A stretch of 17,500 bases of DNA from Cristatella mucedo (taxonomy: Eukaryota; Bryozoa; Phylactolaemata; Cristatellidae). The position numbers were made by a program, and so were the translations under genes. How positions within the stretch are numbered: position 1 is the stretch's first letter; every line of letters starts with the position of its first letter. Below, piece by piece: positions 1 through 7,684 of the stretch. The stretch covers positions 470,001 to 487,500 of the forward strand of contig WPIO01000085.1 in the NCBI GenBank assembly GCA_009760855.2, in the 5' to 3' direction. The notes under the pieces were generated by a model, which did not search any database, was not told the origin of the DNA, and saw only the letters and a program-made list of their open reading frames with translations.

Positions 1-23
1 GCGCCCCGGGAAGCGGAGCTCGT

Positions 24-46
24 GTCACGTGGCTCGGTCACGTGAC
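24..46. promoter_or_regulatory. Pair of CLEAR-type E-boxes
   Basis: Seen: GTCACGTGGC at 24-33 and the perfect palindrome GTCACGTGAC at 37-46, 13 bp apart centre to centre. Known: GTCACGTGAC is the CLEAR motif bound by TFEB/MITF-type bHLH-Zip factors, which drive lysosomal genes in animals. Inferred: the pair could control the Goliath-type gene to the right, about 240 bp upstream of its likely start site, or an unseen gene to the left. Confidence 0.45.
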
Positions 47-248
47 TCGCGCCGGCGAACGCCCACGCGTGCACGAGGATCGCTCGCGTGCAAAGCTCGC
101 GGGCTATGCGCGGGGAGGGGCGAGTAACTGCGCGCGCCCGCCCCCTTCTGAAGCGGAGCGTCAGGCGACGGCACGCGGAGCGGGCACGCTAATTGGTTGC
201 CACTCGGCCGTTTAATCACGTTAGGCCGCCTCGATCCGTGGCGGCGGT

Positions 249-287
249 TATTAAAAGCTTTGCCTTCTCGCTCCGAGCAAGTCAGAG
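249..287 (+). promoter_or_regulatory. Candidate TATA-box/initiator core promoter
   Basis: Seen: a TATTAAAA box at 249-256 inside otherwise GC-rich DNA, and a TCAGAGT initiator-like match with its A at 284, 35 bp from the start of the box. That is close to the usual 30 bp TATA-to-start spacing. It is followed about 240 bp later by a consensus splice donor, which fits a short first exon. The call rests on motif matches only. Confidence 0.4.
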
Positions 288-525
288 TGCGCGCTAGAAG
301 TGGCCGCGGCGGCGGCGGCAGCAGCAGTAGTGACGCCGCATCGACGCCCCACCACGACTCGAGCGCTGCCGCTCGACCGCCTTCCTCCGGCGCAGCTGCG
401 GCCGCAGCAGCAGCCGCAGCCGCCGCTCATCTAAGTCTGGACGGAGCGTCGCCGTCAGGCGCCGATCGCGCTCCGCGTGTCCGGACGCGTCGGACGCGCC
501 TGCGCGCGCTCGGCGTAGCTCCGAG
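284..525 (+). other. Candidate 5' untranslated exon of the Goliath-type gene
   Basis: The left edge is the initiator-like A at 284. The right edge is the donor GAG|GTAAGC at 525/526, a full consensus match. The next strong acceptor on this strand is CACCTTTCTGTTACAG ending at 1429, 29 bases before the ATG of the coding exon, so a 904-bp intron (526-1429) inside the 5' UTR is the simplest model. The exon contains GC-rich runs with Gly, Ser and Ala triplets but no convincing protein. An RNA read crossing 525|1430 would settle it. Confidence 0.4.
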
Positions 526-1429
526 GTAAGCGGCCGAGAGATCGCGTGCGGCCATTTTTCTTGAACTCCTGTCCGGCACGCGCAGAATATGGCTGCGTTG
601 CTACGCTGTTGCGGAGCGCGCGCGAGATGATTGTCGAGCTTTGCCGGCGCGCCCGCTCAGGGCGACGCCGCGCCGAGTCGGTCACGGCTGCGAGCACGTG
701 GCTGACGTTGGCAAAAGACAGCGTTAGTGGGTTCGCTGCGACGATGCAATGGCTACGCTGACTGACTGTTCATTGCCGACTGGCTTTTCCGTGAAGGTTT
801 CGCAAAGCGTCGATGCTGGAGGAGGGGGACGAGACGGAGGCGAGGCAACTATCGCACGACGATTGGCGAATACGCATGTAGGATAAAGATAAGCGGGCGA
901 AATAGGGCCGAAAATGTAGGATAAGACAGAGACGGAAAGTCGGAAAATGAGCATACTGTTTAAAAATAAGAGAAAAGGACTATGGGAGGAGCGGAAGAGG
1001 AAGAGGAAGAGGAGGATATCTGCGGAGCTCGAAGGGAAATCTGCAGAGCGACGCACAGCGTTAGCTGCACGCGCCCACCCATCGCAGCGCTCCCTCGTCG
1101 GCGATTGCGCCGCCGCACGCCGCCGACTGCGGCTTTCTCCGTGCTGCGCAAGCACGCTCCGATTGCGCTCCGAGCCGAGCGCGATCGGAGCGAGCGCTCG
1201 CTCGCTCAGTCGAGCTCCTTAGAGGGCGCTCCCTCGAGGCTGCACCCCGCACAAGGCGGAGGACCGCTCTTCCTGGCTCCTGGCGACGGCTCGCGGTGCG
1301 GCAGCGCTAGGGCGCACTCGCTGCCGGAGAGGTTGGCGCGCGCTCGCGCGCGCCAGCCTCAAGCGGCCGCCCGCGCTGACTCCAAGCCGACTTCGGAGCG
1401 CGCTCCCGTCAGCCACCTTTCTGTTACAG
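526..1429 (+). other. Likely first intron, no gene seen
   Basis: GC-rich sequence bounded by GTAAGC (526) and a pyrimidine-rich acceptor (AG at 1428-1429). It contains a purine-rich (GAGGAA) stretch at about 984-1016. An open frame runs through from an ATG at 982 into the downstream exon, but it is low-complexity and lies ahead of a good signal peptide, so I treat it as intronic. Confidence 0.35.
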
Positions 1430-1458
1430 CCGCCACGTTGCGACGGCCGCCGGCCGTG

Positions 1459-1945
1459 ATGGCAGCGGTCCGTCTGCTGCTGCTGCTGCTGGCGGTCGCC
1501 GGTCGACCGGCATCGACTACCTGGACGACGTACTGTAATTTCTCGCTGCTTCACGTGCGCCGGATAGCCTCCTCCGCCGCCGCCACCGGCGCCGATGCTA
1601 GCGTCTCACTGGGGACGACGGTGGCAGCGGCGACGAGGACGGCTCCGCAGAATGCTGTCTTGCGGGGCATGTTCGGACAGCACAGTCCGCGCACGGCAGC
1701 GTCGGGCGCCCTCGTGCACGTGATGGACAGACAAGGCCGGCACACGGGCTGCTCGGACGACGTGGTCAACGCGCCGCCGCCGCCGCCTCACCGCAGAGGC
1801 GGCGGCGGCGGCTGGATAGCGCTGGTGCAGCGCGGCGGCTGCAAGATCTTCAACAAGACGTCGAGGATGGTCTCTGTCTACGGAGCTGCAGGCATCATTG
1901 TTTACAACCTCGCAAACCAGACGCTGGAGGCCTTCGTTCACGCAG
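1459..1945 (+). CDS. Goliath/RNF13-family PA-domain protein, first coding exon (partial gene)
   Basis: This exon encodes the N-terminal 162 residues plus one base of codon 163 (phase 1). The ATG at 1459 has G at -3 and G at +4 and opens a classical signal peptide: Met-Ala-Ala-Val-Arg, then six Leu, with likely cleavage near residue 20. The rest is a protease-associated (PA) domain: GCSDDVVNAP (97-106), then the core WIALVQRGGC (119-128) and GAAGIIVYN (142-150). Sequons lie at 27 (NFS), 132 (NKT) and 153 (NQT). In the Goliath/RNF13/RNF130/RNF150 family a lumenal PA domain is followed by one membrane helix and a cytosolic RING-H2 domain, and the proteins ubiquitinate targets from endosomes or lysosomes. 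The exon lies between an acceptor at 1429 and the donor GCAG|GTAGGC at 1945/1946. Other PA-plus-TM-RING families (RNF43, ZNRF3) fit less well, but the exact subfamily is uncertain without the RING. Confidence 0.75.
1773..1812 (+). repeat. Coding GC hairpin giving Pro5/Gly5 linker
   Basis: Perfect 15-bp inverted repeat: (GCC)5 at 1773-1787 and (GGC)5 at 1798-1812, with a 10-nt loop. In frame it encodes PPPPP-HRR-GGGGG (residues 106-118), directly before the conserved WIALVQRGGC core of the PA domain. It acts as an inserted low-complexity linker in a surface loop. Confidence 0.85.
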
Positions 1946-2257
1946 GTAGGCGCGCGAGAGCCGGACCTAAAGAGAGTTAGAGCTTGCCGCGGGCGCCTCG
2001 CCTGCTAGGTCTTCGGAGGCGGCGGACGTCGCCGCCGCCGCGATCGGCGACCGAATGTGGGCGGCGAATGAGGAAGCAGGAAGTAAGCGCCGTAAGCGGA
2101 AGCCTAAAGTGTCGGAGGCGGCGCCGCCCGGACGCGCTAAGTTGCGTCGACATCTGGTTCCTCTTGCCTCGGACAGAGTCTGAAGGTCTCTCTGCCTGGG
2201 AAGGGTGAGTGCGGCGTACTCGCTCGCTCGTGCGTACGCACTCAATGCCGTAATGGC

Positions 2258-2415
2258 ACACTAGGTAAGTCGGTTGCTTTCATGACCTCGGTTCCGAGGT
2301 CGTGGGTTCGATTCCCGCAGTGGGCGATCCTTTATCGCCACTTGCAAGCGGTGACGACAGCCGTAAAGGCTCTTCTGTCGCTATACAAAAAGAGGCTGTT
2401 TAAGCAGCTAGGAAT
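2258..2415 (+). mobile_element. tRNA-derived SINE, copy A
   Basis: Seen: an A-box-like TAGGTAAGTCGG (2262-2273), a perfect palindrome GACCTCGGTTCCGAGGTC, and the B box GGTTCGATTCC (2305-2315), together a Pol III tRNA-like head. Next comes a body with TTGCAAGCGG (about 2342), AAGGCTCTTCTG and GCTATACAAAAAGAGGCTG. The same body recurs at 9530-9595 behind another B box. No intact acceptor stem or CCA-end structure is present, so this is a SINE and not a tRNA gene. It lies in the intron of the Goliath-type gene, on the same strand. Confidence 0.65.
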
Positions 2416-2644
2416 GCGTACGCACACACTCACTCGTTACTTCCGGCGCTAGCGACTCTAGGCGTCGAGCCGCCAGTGCCGGAAGCGAGACCTGCAGCTG
2501 ACGATTTGAATTGCCGGCTGTTTCTGAAAGCGAGGCGAGGCTTCCTTCTCCCGCTTTAGGAGCGAGACCTCCATAATCAACCGGCCGCCACTGCCGCCGC
2601 GCGGGTTAAGGGTTAATCAAGGGTTAAAGGACGGCAAGTCGCTG

Positions 2645-2696
2645 GAGCGACCGCTCCGAGCGACCGCTCCGAGCGACCGCTCCGAGCGACCGCTGG
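2645..2696. repeat. 13-bp tandem repeat, 4 copies
   Basis: Unit GAGCGACCGCTCC at 2645, 2658, 2671 and 2684, the last copy ending in GG. The unit is partly self-complementary (GAGCG/CGCTC), so each copy can pair with itself or its neighbour. Intronic. Confidence 0.9.
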
Positions 2697-3225
2697 CTCC
2701 GAGCCGCGAGACATCGTAGAGGTGCCGTTTTCCCTCTTTGTACGCTGACGTCGCTTCGCAAGCACTATTGGAATCGAGCGCTGACGCCGAACGCTGTCGA
2801 GCGTCGTTCGCGGTCGCGCGGCGAGGCTCGCTGAGCGGAAATATCCGAAGCAGTGAGAGCGTGAAGTGCAGAGACAGCGTAAGTGAGGCACAGTGAGTCA
2901 ATCGCTCTACAGCGAGCCTACTGGCGATCTCGGCAAAAGAGTCCGCACGGCGGGCAGTAGATTGTTGAAAGGAATTTTTGAAATCTTTGATTGATTTTGG
3001 TTCCGCCACCCAGCCCTCGCTGTTCTTACCCAGCATTCATCCCTCGTTTGGCAGACGACGTTCGTGCGATCGCTCGAGTCGGGAACAACGAACAGCGCGT
3101 CGAAACAATGGCGTCTGGCATGCTGCTCGCAAGAGAAAGGCCTCTAAAGTGCTCTGATACCGTAAACTGTGCTCCTTTATTTTTATGATAATAATAATAA
3201 TATGCACGTGAAAATAGTAATGCAC

Positions 3226-3340
3226 TCTCCTGTTGAATCGAAATCGAAATCTAGATGTAATGTTCCAAAGTTCGCACACACACACGCTCGCGCACACACT
3301 TCCACACACACTTCCACACATACTTACACACTCACACTAA
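3226..3340 (+). repeat. Partial LINE duplicate followed by (CA)n microsatellite
   Basis: At 3226-3273 the sequence from TCTCCTGTTGAATC through GTTCC is a diverged copy of 3400-3443 inside the neighbouring LINE (same opening 14 bases, same spacing). It is followed by an imperfect CA/CTTCCACA array (3274-3340) and then the main LINE body. This suggests a local duplication or template switch at the LINE's left edge. Confidence 0.6.
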
Positions 3341-3344
3341 CGTG

Positions 3345-4270
3345 CATGCTGGCAATCAAGCTGCAAGGCGGACGCTCAAAATTGGCTCTGCCAGCATATC
3401 TCCTGTTGAATCAGCTCGCAATCTAGGTGTCCTGTTCCAGAGTGACCTCTCGTTAGACGACCGCATCAGCTCTATAGTCAAGTCTGCCTACTTTCAGCTT
3501 CATAACATTGCTAAAATTCGGGCTTGCTTAGATAAGGATACCACGTCTAAGTTGGTCCATGCATTTGTGACATCCCGTCTTGACTTGTGTAACTCACTGC
3601 TTGCTGGCCTACCGGCATGTGCAATCAGGCGATTACAGCTGGTGCAAAACTCTGCAGCTGGGCTTGTCTGTCGTGAGCGTCGCAGTTGCCACATCACACC
3701 ACTTCTCGCCGACTAGCACTGGCTACCAGTCAAGCAACGGATCGACTTCAAGGTCTTGTCGCTCACTTTTAGGTCACTTCATTCTTTGGCTCCACCCTAT
3801 CTCTCAGATCTACTCCCCCACCAGGCCAAGCATCGTACCACCCGCTTTTCGGAATCCAATAATTTACCACTACCTCGTACAAACCTCAAATCCTTTGGAG
3901 ACCGTGCATTTAGCTCGTATGCTCCAAAAGCCCGGAACTCACTCCCGACTTGTGTCAGAACATCCCCTGACTTGACAACATTTAAAAAGAACTTAAAAAC
4001 ACACCTATTTATTTAGGACAGCATTTAGTGGGTCCCTGTGATTCTTCCTTCATGTGCTTATGCGCTGACACTGTGCATACTGCCACTGACCACATTTGCA
4101 TGCTGACCCTGTGCATGTCACCGCTAACCATGTTATTCTTGTTGTTTGTCGACCATGCTACCACTCAAGATTCGATCGTGTTTTCTTTGCAGCAAATGTA
4201 AAGCGCCTAGAGAGAGATCGAGTTCTCTGAGGGCGCTTTATCAAGTGCATTATTATTATTGTTATTAATC
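3345..4270 (+). mobile_element. L2/CR1-type LINE, 3' half of the reverse-transcriptase ORF and 3' UTR
   Basis: Encodes the C-terminal part of a non-LTR retrotransposon polymerase protein: SARNLGVLFQSDLSLDD, then KIRACLDKD, TSRLDLCNSLLAGLP, LQLVQNSA, HWLPVKQRIDFK and WNSLP-type endings (here RNSLP), up to a stop at 4014-4016. These are the hallmarks of the thumb/C-terminal region of the L2/CR1 clade. The frame has one nonsense codon, TAG at 3714-3716, where the related copy at 17.4 kb reads Leu-His-Trp-Leu-Pro. The polymerase core is missing (5' truncation). The 3' UTR ends in AAAGCGCC...GGGCGCTTTATCAAGTGCATTA followed by (ATT)n, a typical hairpin-plus-short-repeat LINE tail. It is the least decayed element in the window. 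Confidence 0.85.
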
Positions 4271-4338
4271 CTATAATGGCAGGCCTTTCGTCGCATTCAG
4301 CCGCTAGGAGGCGCTCTGAATGTCTCGCTCGGCAGCAA

Positions 4339-4416
4339 CGCCGCTGCCGCCGCTGCCGCCGCTGCCGCCGCTGCCGCCGCTGCCGCCGCTGCCGCCGCTG
4401 CCGCCGCTGCCGCCGC
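4339..4416. repeat. 9-bp GC-rich tandem repeat, about 8.5 copies
   Basis: Near-perfect array of CGCTGCCGC. It is open in several frames and would encode Arg/Cys or Ala runs, but no gene structure surrounds it. It lies about 70 bp downstream of the LINE tail. Confidence 0.9.
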
Positions 4417-4453
4417 ATGGTTCTCGAGCGGGGTTTTCTGGAATTCTGGAGCG

Positions 4454-4635
4454 TGACGTCATTCGCATGCGCTGTTGACCGCAGAAAGTCGGCGTCTAAG
4501 CATCTCGCGGCGAGTGCCGCGAGCGGTTTAAGGGCAATCTGTGCAGCGTTTACCTCGGCTCGGCTCGGCCCTCGGTGTCCCTCGTCCGCTCGTCTTTCCG
4601 TCACGTGTACGTTTACGTTCCATCACGTGTACGTT
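4454..4635. promoter_or_regulatory. Cluster of promoter-like motifs (CRE, NRF-1-like, twin E-boxes)
   Basis: Seen: a full palindromic CRE TGACGTCA (4454-4461), an NRF-1-like CGCATGCGC just after it, and the 13-mer TCACGTGTACGTT twice at 4601-4613 and 4623-4635. The two copies are exactly 22 bp apart, about two helical turns. Inferred: an intronic enhancer or alternative promoter. There is no transcript evidence. Confidence 0.3.
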
Positions 4636-5716
4636 CCCGACACGATCTTCTGCAGCCGCTTTCATTCTCCAGCGGAACAGCAGACGACAAGGCTGGATGC
4701 ACTCGCGCTTTGCACTGAGCCCTCAACGATGCGACAACTTGCAAAATTGAAACGGGAACCTTCGTTGCTATATTTCTGAACTTTAATTCTTTCGCTCTAT
4801 CCCAGATAAGTGACTTCCGCCCGCCCCCCCCCAGCCGATGCTGCGCACGCAGCACGCACAGCTTCGCAGCACCTATAGCTGCGCACCCATCGTCTCGCCT
4901 GCGACTTGGGTGCCAGGCATGGCCGCCAACTTCCGGCGCCGCGACGAGCTGCTGCTGCTGCTGCTCTGGCTACGACGCTACCGGCGTCAGGAAAACAGCA
5001 GAGAGATGATGCAGAGAGATGATGCAGAGAGCAAGTGCTCGGCAAGTGGGCGGGCCTTTCATACTTAGGCTTAGGCTGCGCACGTCCCAGACTTTTTTGC
5101 TTTGTTTTTGTATCTCCACAAAGTCATAAAGACCATGTTGGGTGTTACGCAGGAGAGTTTTGTATAGCGCACTCACAGCCTGAGCGTCTTTCGGTACGCA
5201 TTCGGTAGCCAACAGACTTCGTCTCACGCAACAAAGAGAAAGTGGGAAGCATAGCAGAGTTAGGAGAGCTAGTGAGTAGCATAGAAGTAGCAGTTCAGGA
5301 CCGCTGGAAAGGATGTGCCATAGTCGACAGCAGAAGAGTAAGTGTCGTTGTGTAAGAATTTTGGAAGCGAGTTCCACAGTCTAGGACCTACAGAGCTACA
5401 GCTTCTGTCGCTAACGGTCTTTAAGCGGAGGAATGGGACAGCTAATTTATTGTCCACACAGGACCTGAGGGCACGAACAGGCTGAAACTGATGCAGCAGT
5501 TCAGCTAGGTACGAAGGAGCCAAGCCGTGGCGGGCCTTGTGGGTTAGCGTAAGAACTTTGCTCTGTATCAGTCGATCAACCGGCAACCATCCTAGCTCTT
5601 TTAGCAAAGGAGACACGTGCTCAAACCGCTGGGACTTGAAGACTAGCCTTGCAGCCATGTTCATAGTCAGCTGCAGTGGCCCTAATAGCTTTCTTTGGCA
5701 GCCCAGCCAAAAGGGA

Positions 5717-5771
5717 ATTAAAATTAATAATCAATTTATAATAATAAAAATTTATAATAATTTATAATCAA
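5717..5771. repeat. AT-rich insertion inside the - strand LINE
   Basis: The LINE reading SRLDY...NSLLAGLP is interrupted exactly between the two halves by about 46 bp of A/T. ATAATCAA occurs at 5727-5734 and again at 5764-5771, so the A/T block is partly bracketed by an 8-bp direct repeat. It could be an expanded microsatellite or a very short insertion with target duplication. Confidence 0.6.
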
Positions 5772-6174
5772 GCCGAGACAGAACTAAAGAGCTAGTTAAA
5801 TTTTTTACAAGCCATTGTGGGAGACAGCTCCTAATCTTGGATAGGGATCGGATGTGATGGCTAGCTGTAGAAGCAGTCTTCTGAATGAAGCTTTTAAAAT
5901 TGAGCCAGCTGTCGAAAACGACACCTAAATTTCGAGCACGTGGTGATGGTCGTACAATAGCATCACCTATTAGAAAAGCAAAGCCTTTTAATCCAGCCAC
6001 ACACTTAGGGTGTCCTATGAGCAGCAGTTCGATTGTATCATCATTTAATTTCCGGAAGTTTTCCGACATCCAGGATCGAATATCGGCAGGGCAAGTATTC
6101 ATTTTCTCAGTTGCTGCATCAGATTCCGACGGATGTGAATGACAAGAACAGCTGAGTATCGTCAGCATTAAAGT

Positions 6175-6232
6175 GATATCCTATTCCACGGGCCTTAATC
6201 ATAGATATCCTATTCTATGGGCCTTAATCACT
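6175..6232. repeat. 29-bp tandem duplication at the LINE edge
   Basis: Two adjacent copies, 6175-6203 and 6204-6232. Both contain GATATCCTATT and GGGCCTTAATCA and differ at only a few bases. The first copy is LINE coding sequence just ahead of the ADD box, so the duplication arose within or during insertion of the element. Confidence 0.8.
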
Positions 6233-6287
6233 CTACGGGCTATCTCCTCGCCCGTAGCTTTCCGTCGACGCTCGTGATCGCGGAGGA

Positions 6288-6385
6288 GAGCTCTCTAAAG
6301 GAGAGCTCTCTAAAGGAGAGCTCTAAAGGAAAGCTCTCTAAAGGAGAGCTCTCTAAAGGAGAGCTCTCTAAAGGAGAGCTCTCTA
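6288..6385. repeat. 15-bp tandem repeat, about 6.5 copies
   Basis: Unit GAGCTCTCTAAAGGA repeated from 6288 to 6385. One copy is shortened and altered (CTCTAAAGGAAAG). Being a multiple of three it keeps an open frame, but no gene context supports translation. Lies just left of a GC-rich patch. Confidence 0.9.
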
Positions 6386-6619
6386 GGGTAACTCCCCGAT
6401 CATTCACTACCGGCGCACCCGCACGTCTAGTGGCGCGGTGAGAGCGCCTGTGCGTGCGTGCGTGGGGGACAACTGCTGCCAGCTCGGCTTAGCTTGCATC
6501 GAAGTGAGCGGGCAGCATCGTACAGCGTACAAGCCGTAGCGCCGCCGCCGCAGCAGCAGCGTACAGCGCCGGACGCGCGGCGGGAGGCGGCGCTGTCCTG
6601 CTGCGAATCCGAATCGATC

Positions 6620-6679
6620 GGAGCAGCGCGATCGAGCGCTATGCTCCGATCGAGCGCTCTGCTCCGATCGCGCTGCTCC
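6620..6679. repeat. Inverted repeat enclosing an 18-bp direct repeat
   Basis: Perfect 15-bp arms GGAGCAGCGCGATCG (6620-6634) and CGATCGCGCTGCTCC (6665-6679). Between them is GATCGAGCGCTATGCTCC and a second near-identical copy. Could form a cruciform. GATCGGAGC-type words also occur near 1185, so this is part of a locally recurrent vocabulary. Confidence 0.8.
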
Positions 6680-7205
6680 TACGACATCGCGCCCGACGTC
6701 CATCGTGCTGCTGGCCGCCGCAAAGCAGCAGCCAGCAGCTCGCTTCGCGTCGAGAGCCGAGGAGGCAGAGGCAGCGGCGCGTGCGCGAATGCGCGACTCG
6801 AGCGAAGCTTCCGCTGTTTCCACTCTCTCCGACTTCCGCTCGGTCCGCTCGTAGTCCGCCGGCTGCGCAGATGGCTCGCAACTTCGTCGTATATCGACTG
6901 CTGCAGCTGCAGCTCGGTCTCACGAGTTCTCTTTCGTTATTGAGTTCTTGAGTTATCATTTTTCCTCCGTGTTAATCGCCACGTTTCCTAGAGTCGCAGT
7001 TCTTCCGTGCTTTCCGTTATCATTGCTCTCTATCCACTGAGACATACCGTAGCAATGAAAATCGCATTCTCATATACATTTTTTATGGTCACGGTACTTG
7101 TAAAGCGTACACACGAGCGTCCATATAGCAAAAGAAGGGCTCTCTCAAAAGGCTTCGTAAAAAGAAGGCAAGAGCTCGCTGCAAGTTCATTAACATTAGC
7201 TCCAC

Positions 7206-7240
7206 TATTATCATTATTATTATTACTATTATTATTATAG
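7206..7240. repeat. (ATT)n microsatellite
   Basis: Imperfect ATT/ATC triplet run. Such runs end the LINE at 4270, but no LINE 3' UTR precedes this one, so it is called only as a simple repeat. Confidence 0.75.
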
Positions 7241-7342
7241 TGATATCATTATAGTTGTATTATTTCACTAGTATTAGTATTAGGTTCACTAGCGCTACCT
7301 CGTGACAAGCTGCTGAAATGGCTGATTTCAGGCGAATGAACC

Positions 7343-7524
7343 CTGTCGCCACGCTGTCGCCACGCTGTCGCCACGCTGTCGCCACGCTGTCGCCACGCTG
7401 TCGCCACGCTGTCGCCACGCTGTCGCCACGCTGTCGCCACGCTGTCGCCACGCTGTCGCCACGCTGTCGCCACGCTGTCGCCACGCTGTCGCCACGCTGT
7501 CGCCACGCTGTCGCCACGCTGTCG
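7343..7524. repeat. 11-bp minisatellite, about 16.5 perfect copies
   Basis: CTGTCGCCACG repeated without visible mismatches for 182 bp. Because 11 is not a multiple of 3 and no frame contains a stop, all frames stay open on both strands, producing long spurious proteins with an 11-residue period. The last copy ends 49 bp before the coding exon that starts at 7574, so copy number sets the distance from upstream intron signals (possibly the branch point) to the acceptor. Perfect identity between copies implies recent expansion. Confidence 0.95.
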
Positions 7525-7573
7525 AGCGCATCGTCTAGCGGAGCATCGGAGCAGCGCATTGCATTATTGACAG

Positions 7574-7684
7574 ACTTCCCCGGGCTAACCGTCTCGATTG
7601 GCGACGCCGACGGCCGCCAGCTGGTCACGTGGCTCAACGACACGACGGCAGAGACGACAGTGGACATACGCCCAGCCGATCCGG
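7574..7684 (+). CDS. Goliath/RNF13-family PA-domain protein, second coding exon (partial gene)
   Basis: This exon is 111 bases, phase 1 to phase 1, and adds 37 codons. The acceptor is CATTATTGACAG (AG at 7572-7573) and the donor CCGG|GTAAGC is consensus. Joined to the last G of the previous exon it reads D-FPGLTVSIGDADGRQ, then LVTWLNDTTAETTVDIRPADP. This corresponds to the last part of the family's lumenal region, where relatives read as a short beta strand, a G-x-x-L-x-x-L helix (here GRQLVTWL), then an N-glycosylated strand ahead of the membrane helix. NDT is a sequon. The phase match across 5.6 kb and the correct domain order support this exon strongly. The transmembrane and RING-H2 exons that should follow are not recognisable before 17,500, so the gene is open at its 3' end here. 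Confidence 0.65.

Larger units (their letters stand above)
5240..6232 (-). mobile_element. Decayed L2/CR1-type LINE, second family, - strand
   Basis: Reading the - strand from 6202 down gives IKARGIGYHFNADDTQLFL (the catalytic A-D-D box with Tyr changed to Asn). This is followed by DIRSWMSENFRKLNDDTIELLLIG, ARNLGVVFDSWLNFKSF, LSKIRSCLP, SLVLSRLDY, then NSLLAGLP and HVSPLLKELGWLPV, and GPRLWNSLPKFLHND to about 5330. The order matches the palm-to-C-terminus region of L2/CR1-type polymerases. The coding sequence is broken by frameshifts after the ADD box and by an AT-rich insertion at 5717-5771. It differs from the 3.3-kb LINE in sequence (KIRSCLPQ against KIRACLDK) and lacks that element's 3' tail. 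Its exact 3' end is not recognisable and may extend left toward 5060. Confidence 0.8.
1946..7573 (+). other. 5.6-kb intron filled with repeats
   Basis: Bounded by the phase-1 donor GTAGGC at 1946 and the acceptor TTATTGACAG ending at 7573. Joining the exons keeps frame. Its SINE, two LINE fragments and several tandem repeats are listed separately. I see no gene in 1946-2250, 2420-3170, 4640-5240 or 6390-7340. These are GC-rich, except for AT-rich patches near 3180-3200 and 7206-7280. Confidence 0.6.

Noticed and set aside
982-1458. An in-frame ATG at 982 extending the Goliath-type protein by 159 residues
   Set aside because: It would bury the signal peptide, the extension is low-complexity, and a strong acceptor at 1429 removes it.
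2258-2335. A tRNA gene
   Set aside because: Pol III boxes are present but no paired acceptor stem; the downstream body recurs at 9.5 kb, so it is a SINE.
4276-4779. Cysteine/arginine-repeat protein across the 9-bp array
   Set aside because: The period is entirely due to the DNA repeat; flanks have no coding signature.
7328-7667. Long open frames through the minisatellite, and a CRISPR-like repeat appearance
   Set aside because: The 11-bp unit has no spacers and no stop in any frame; this is a tandem repeat, not CRISPR or a gene.
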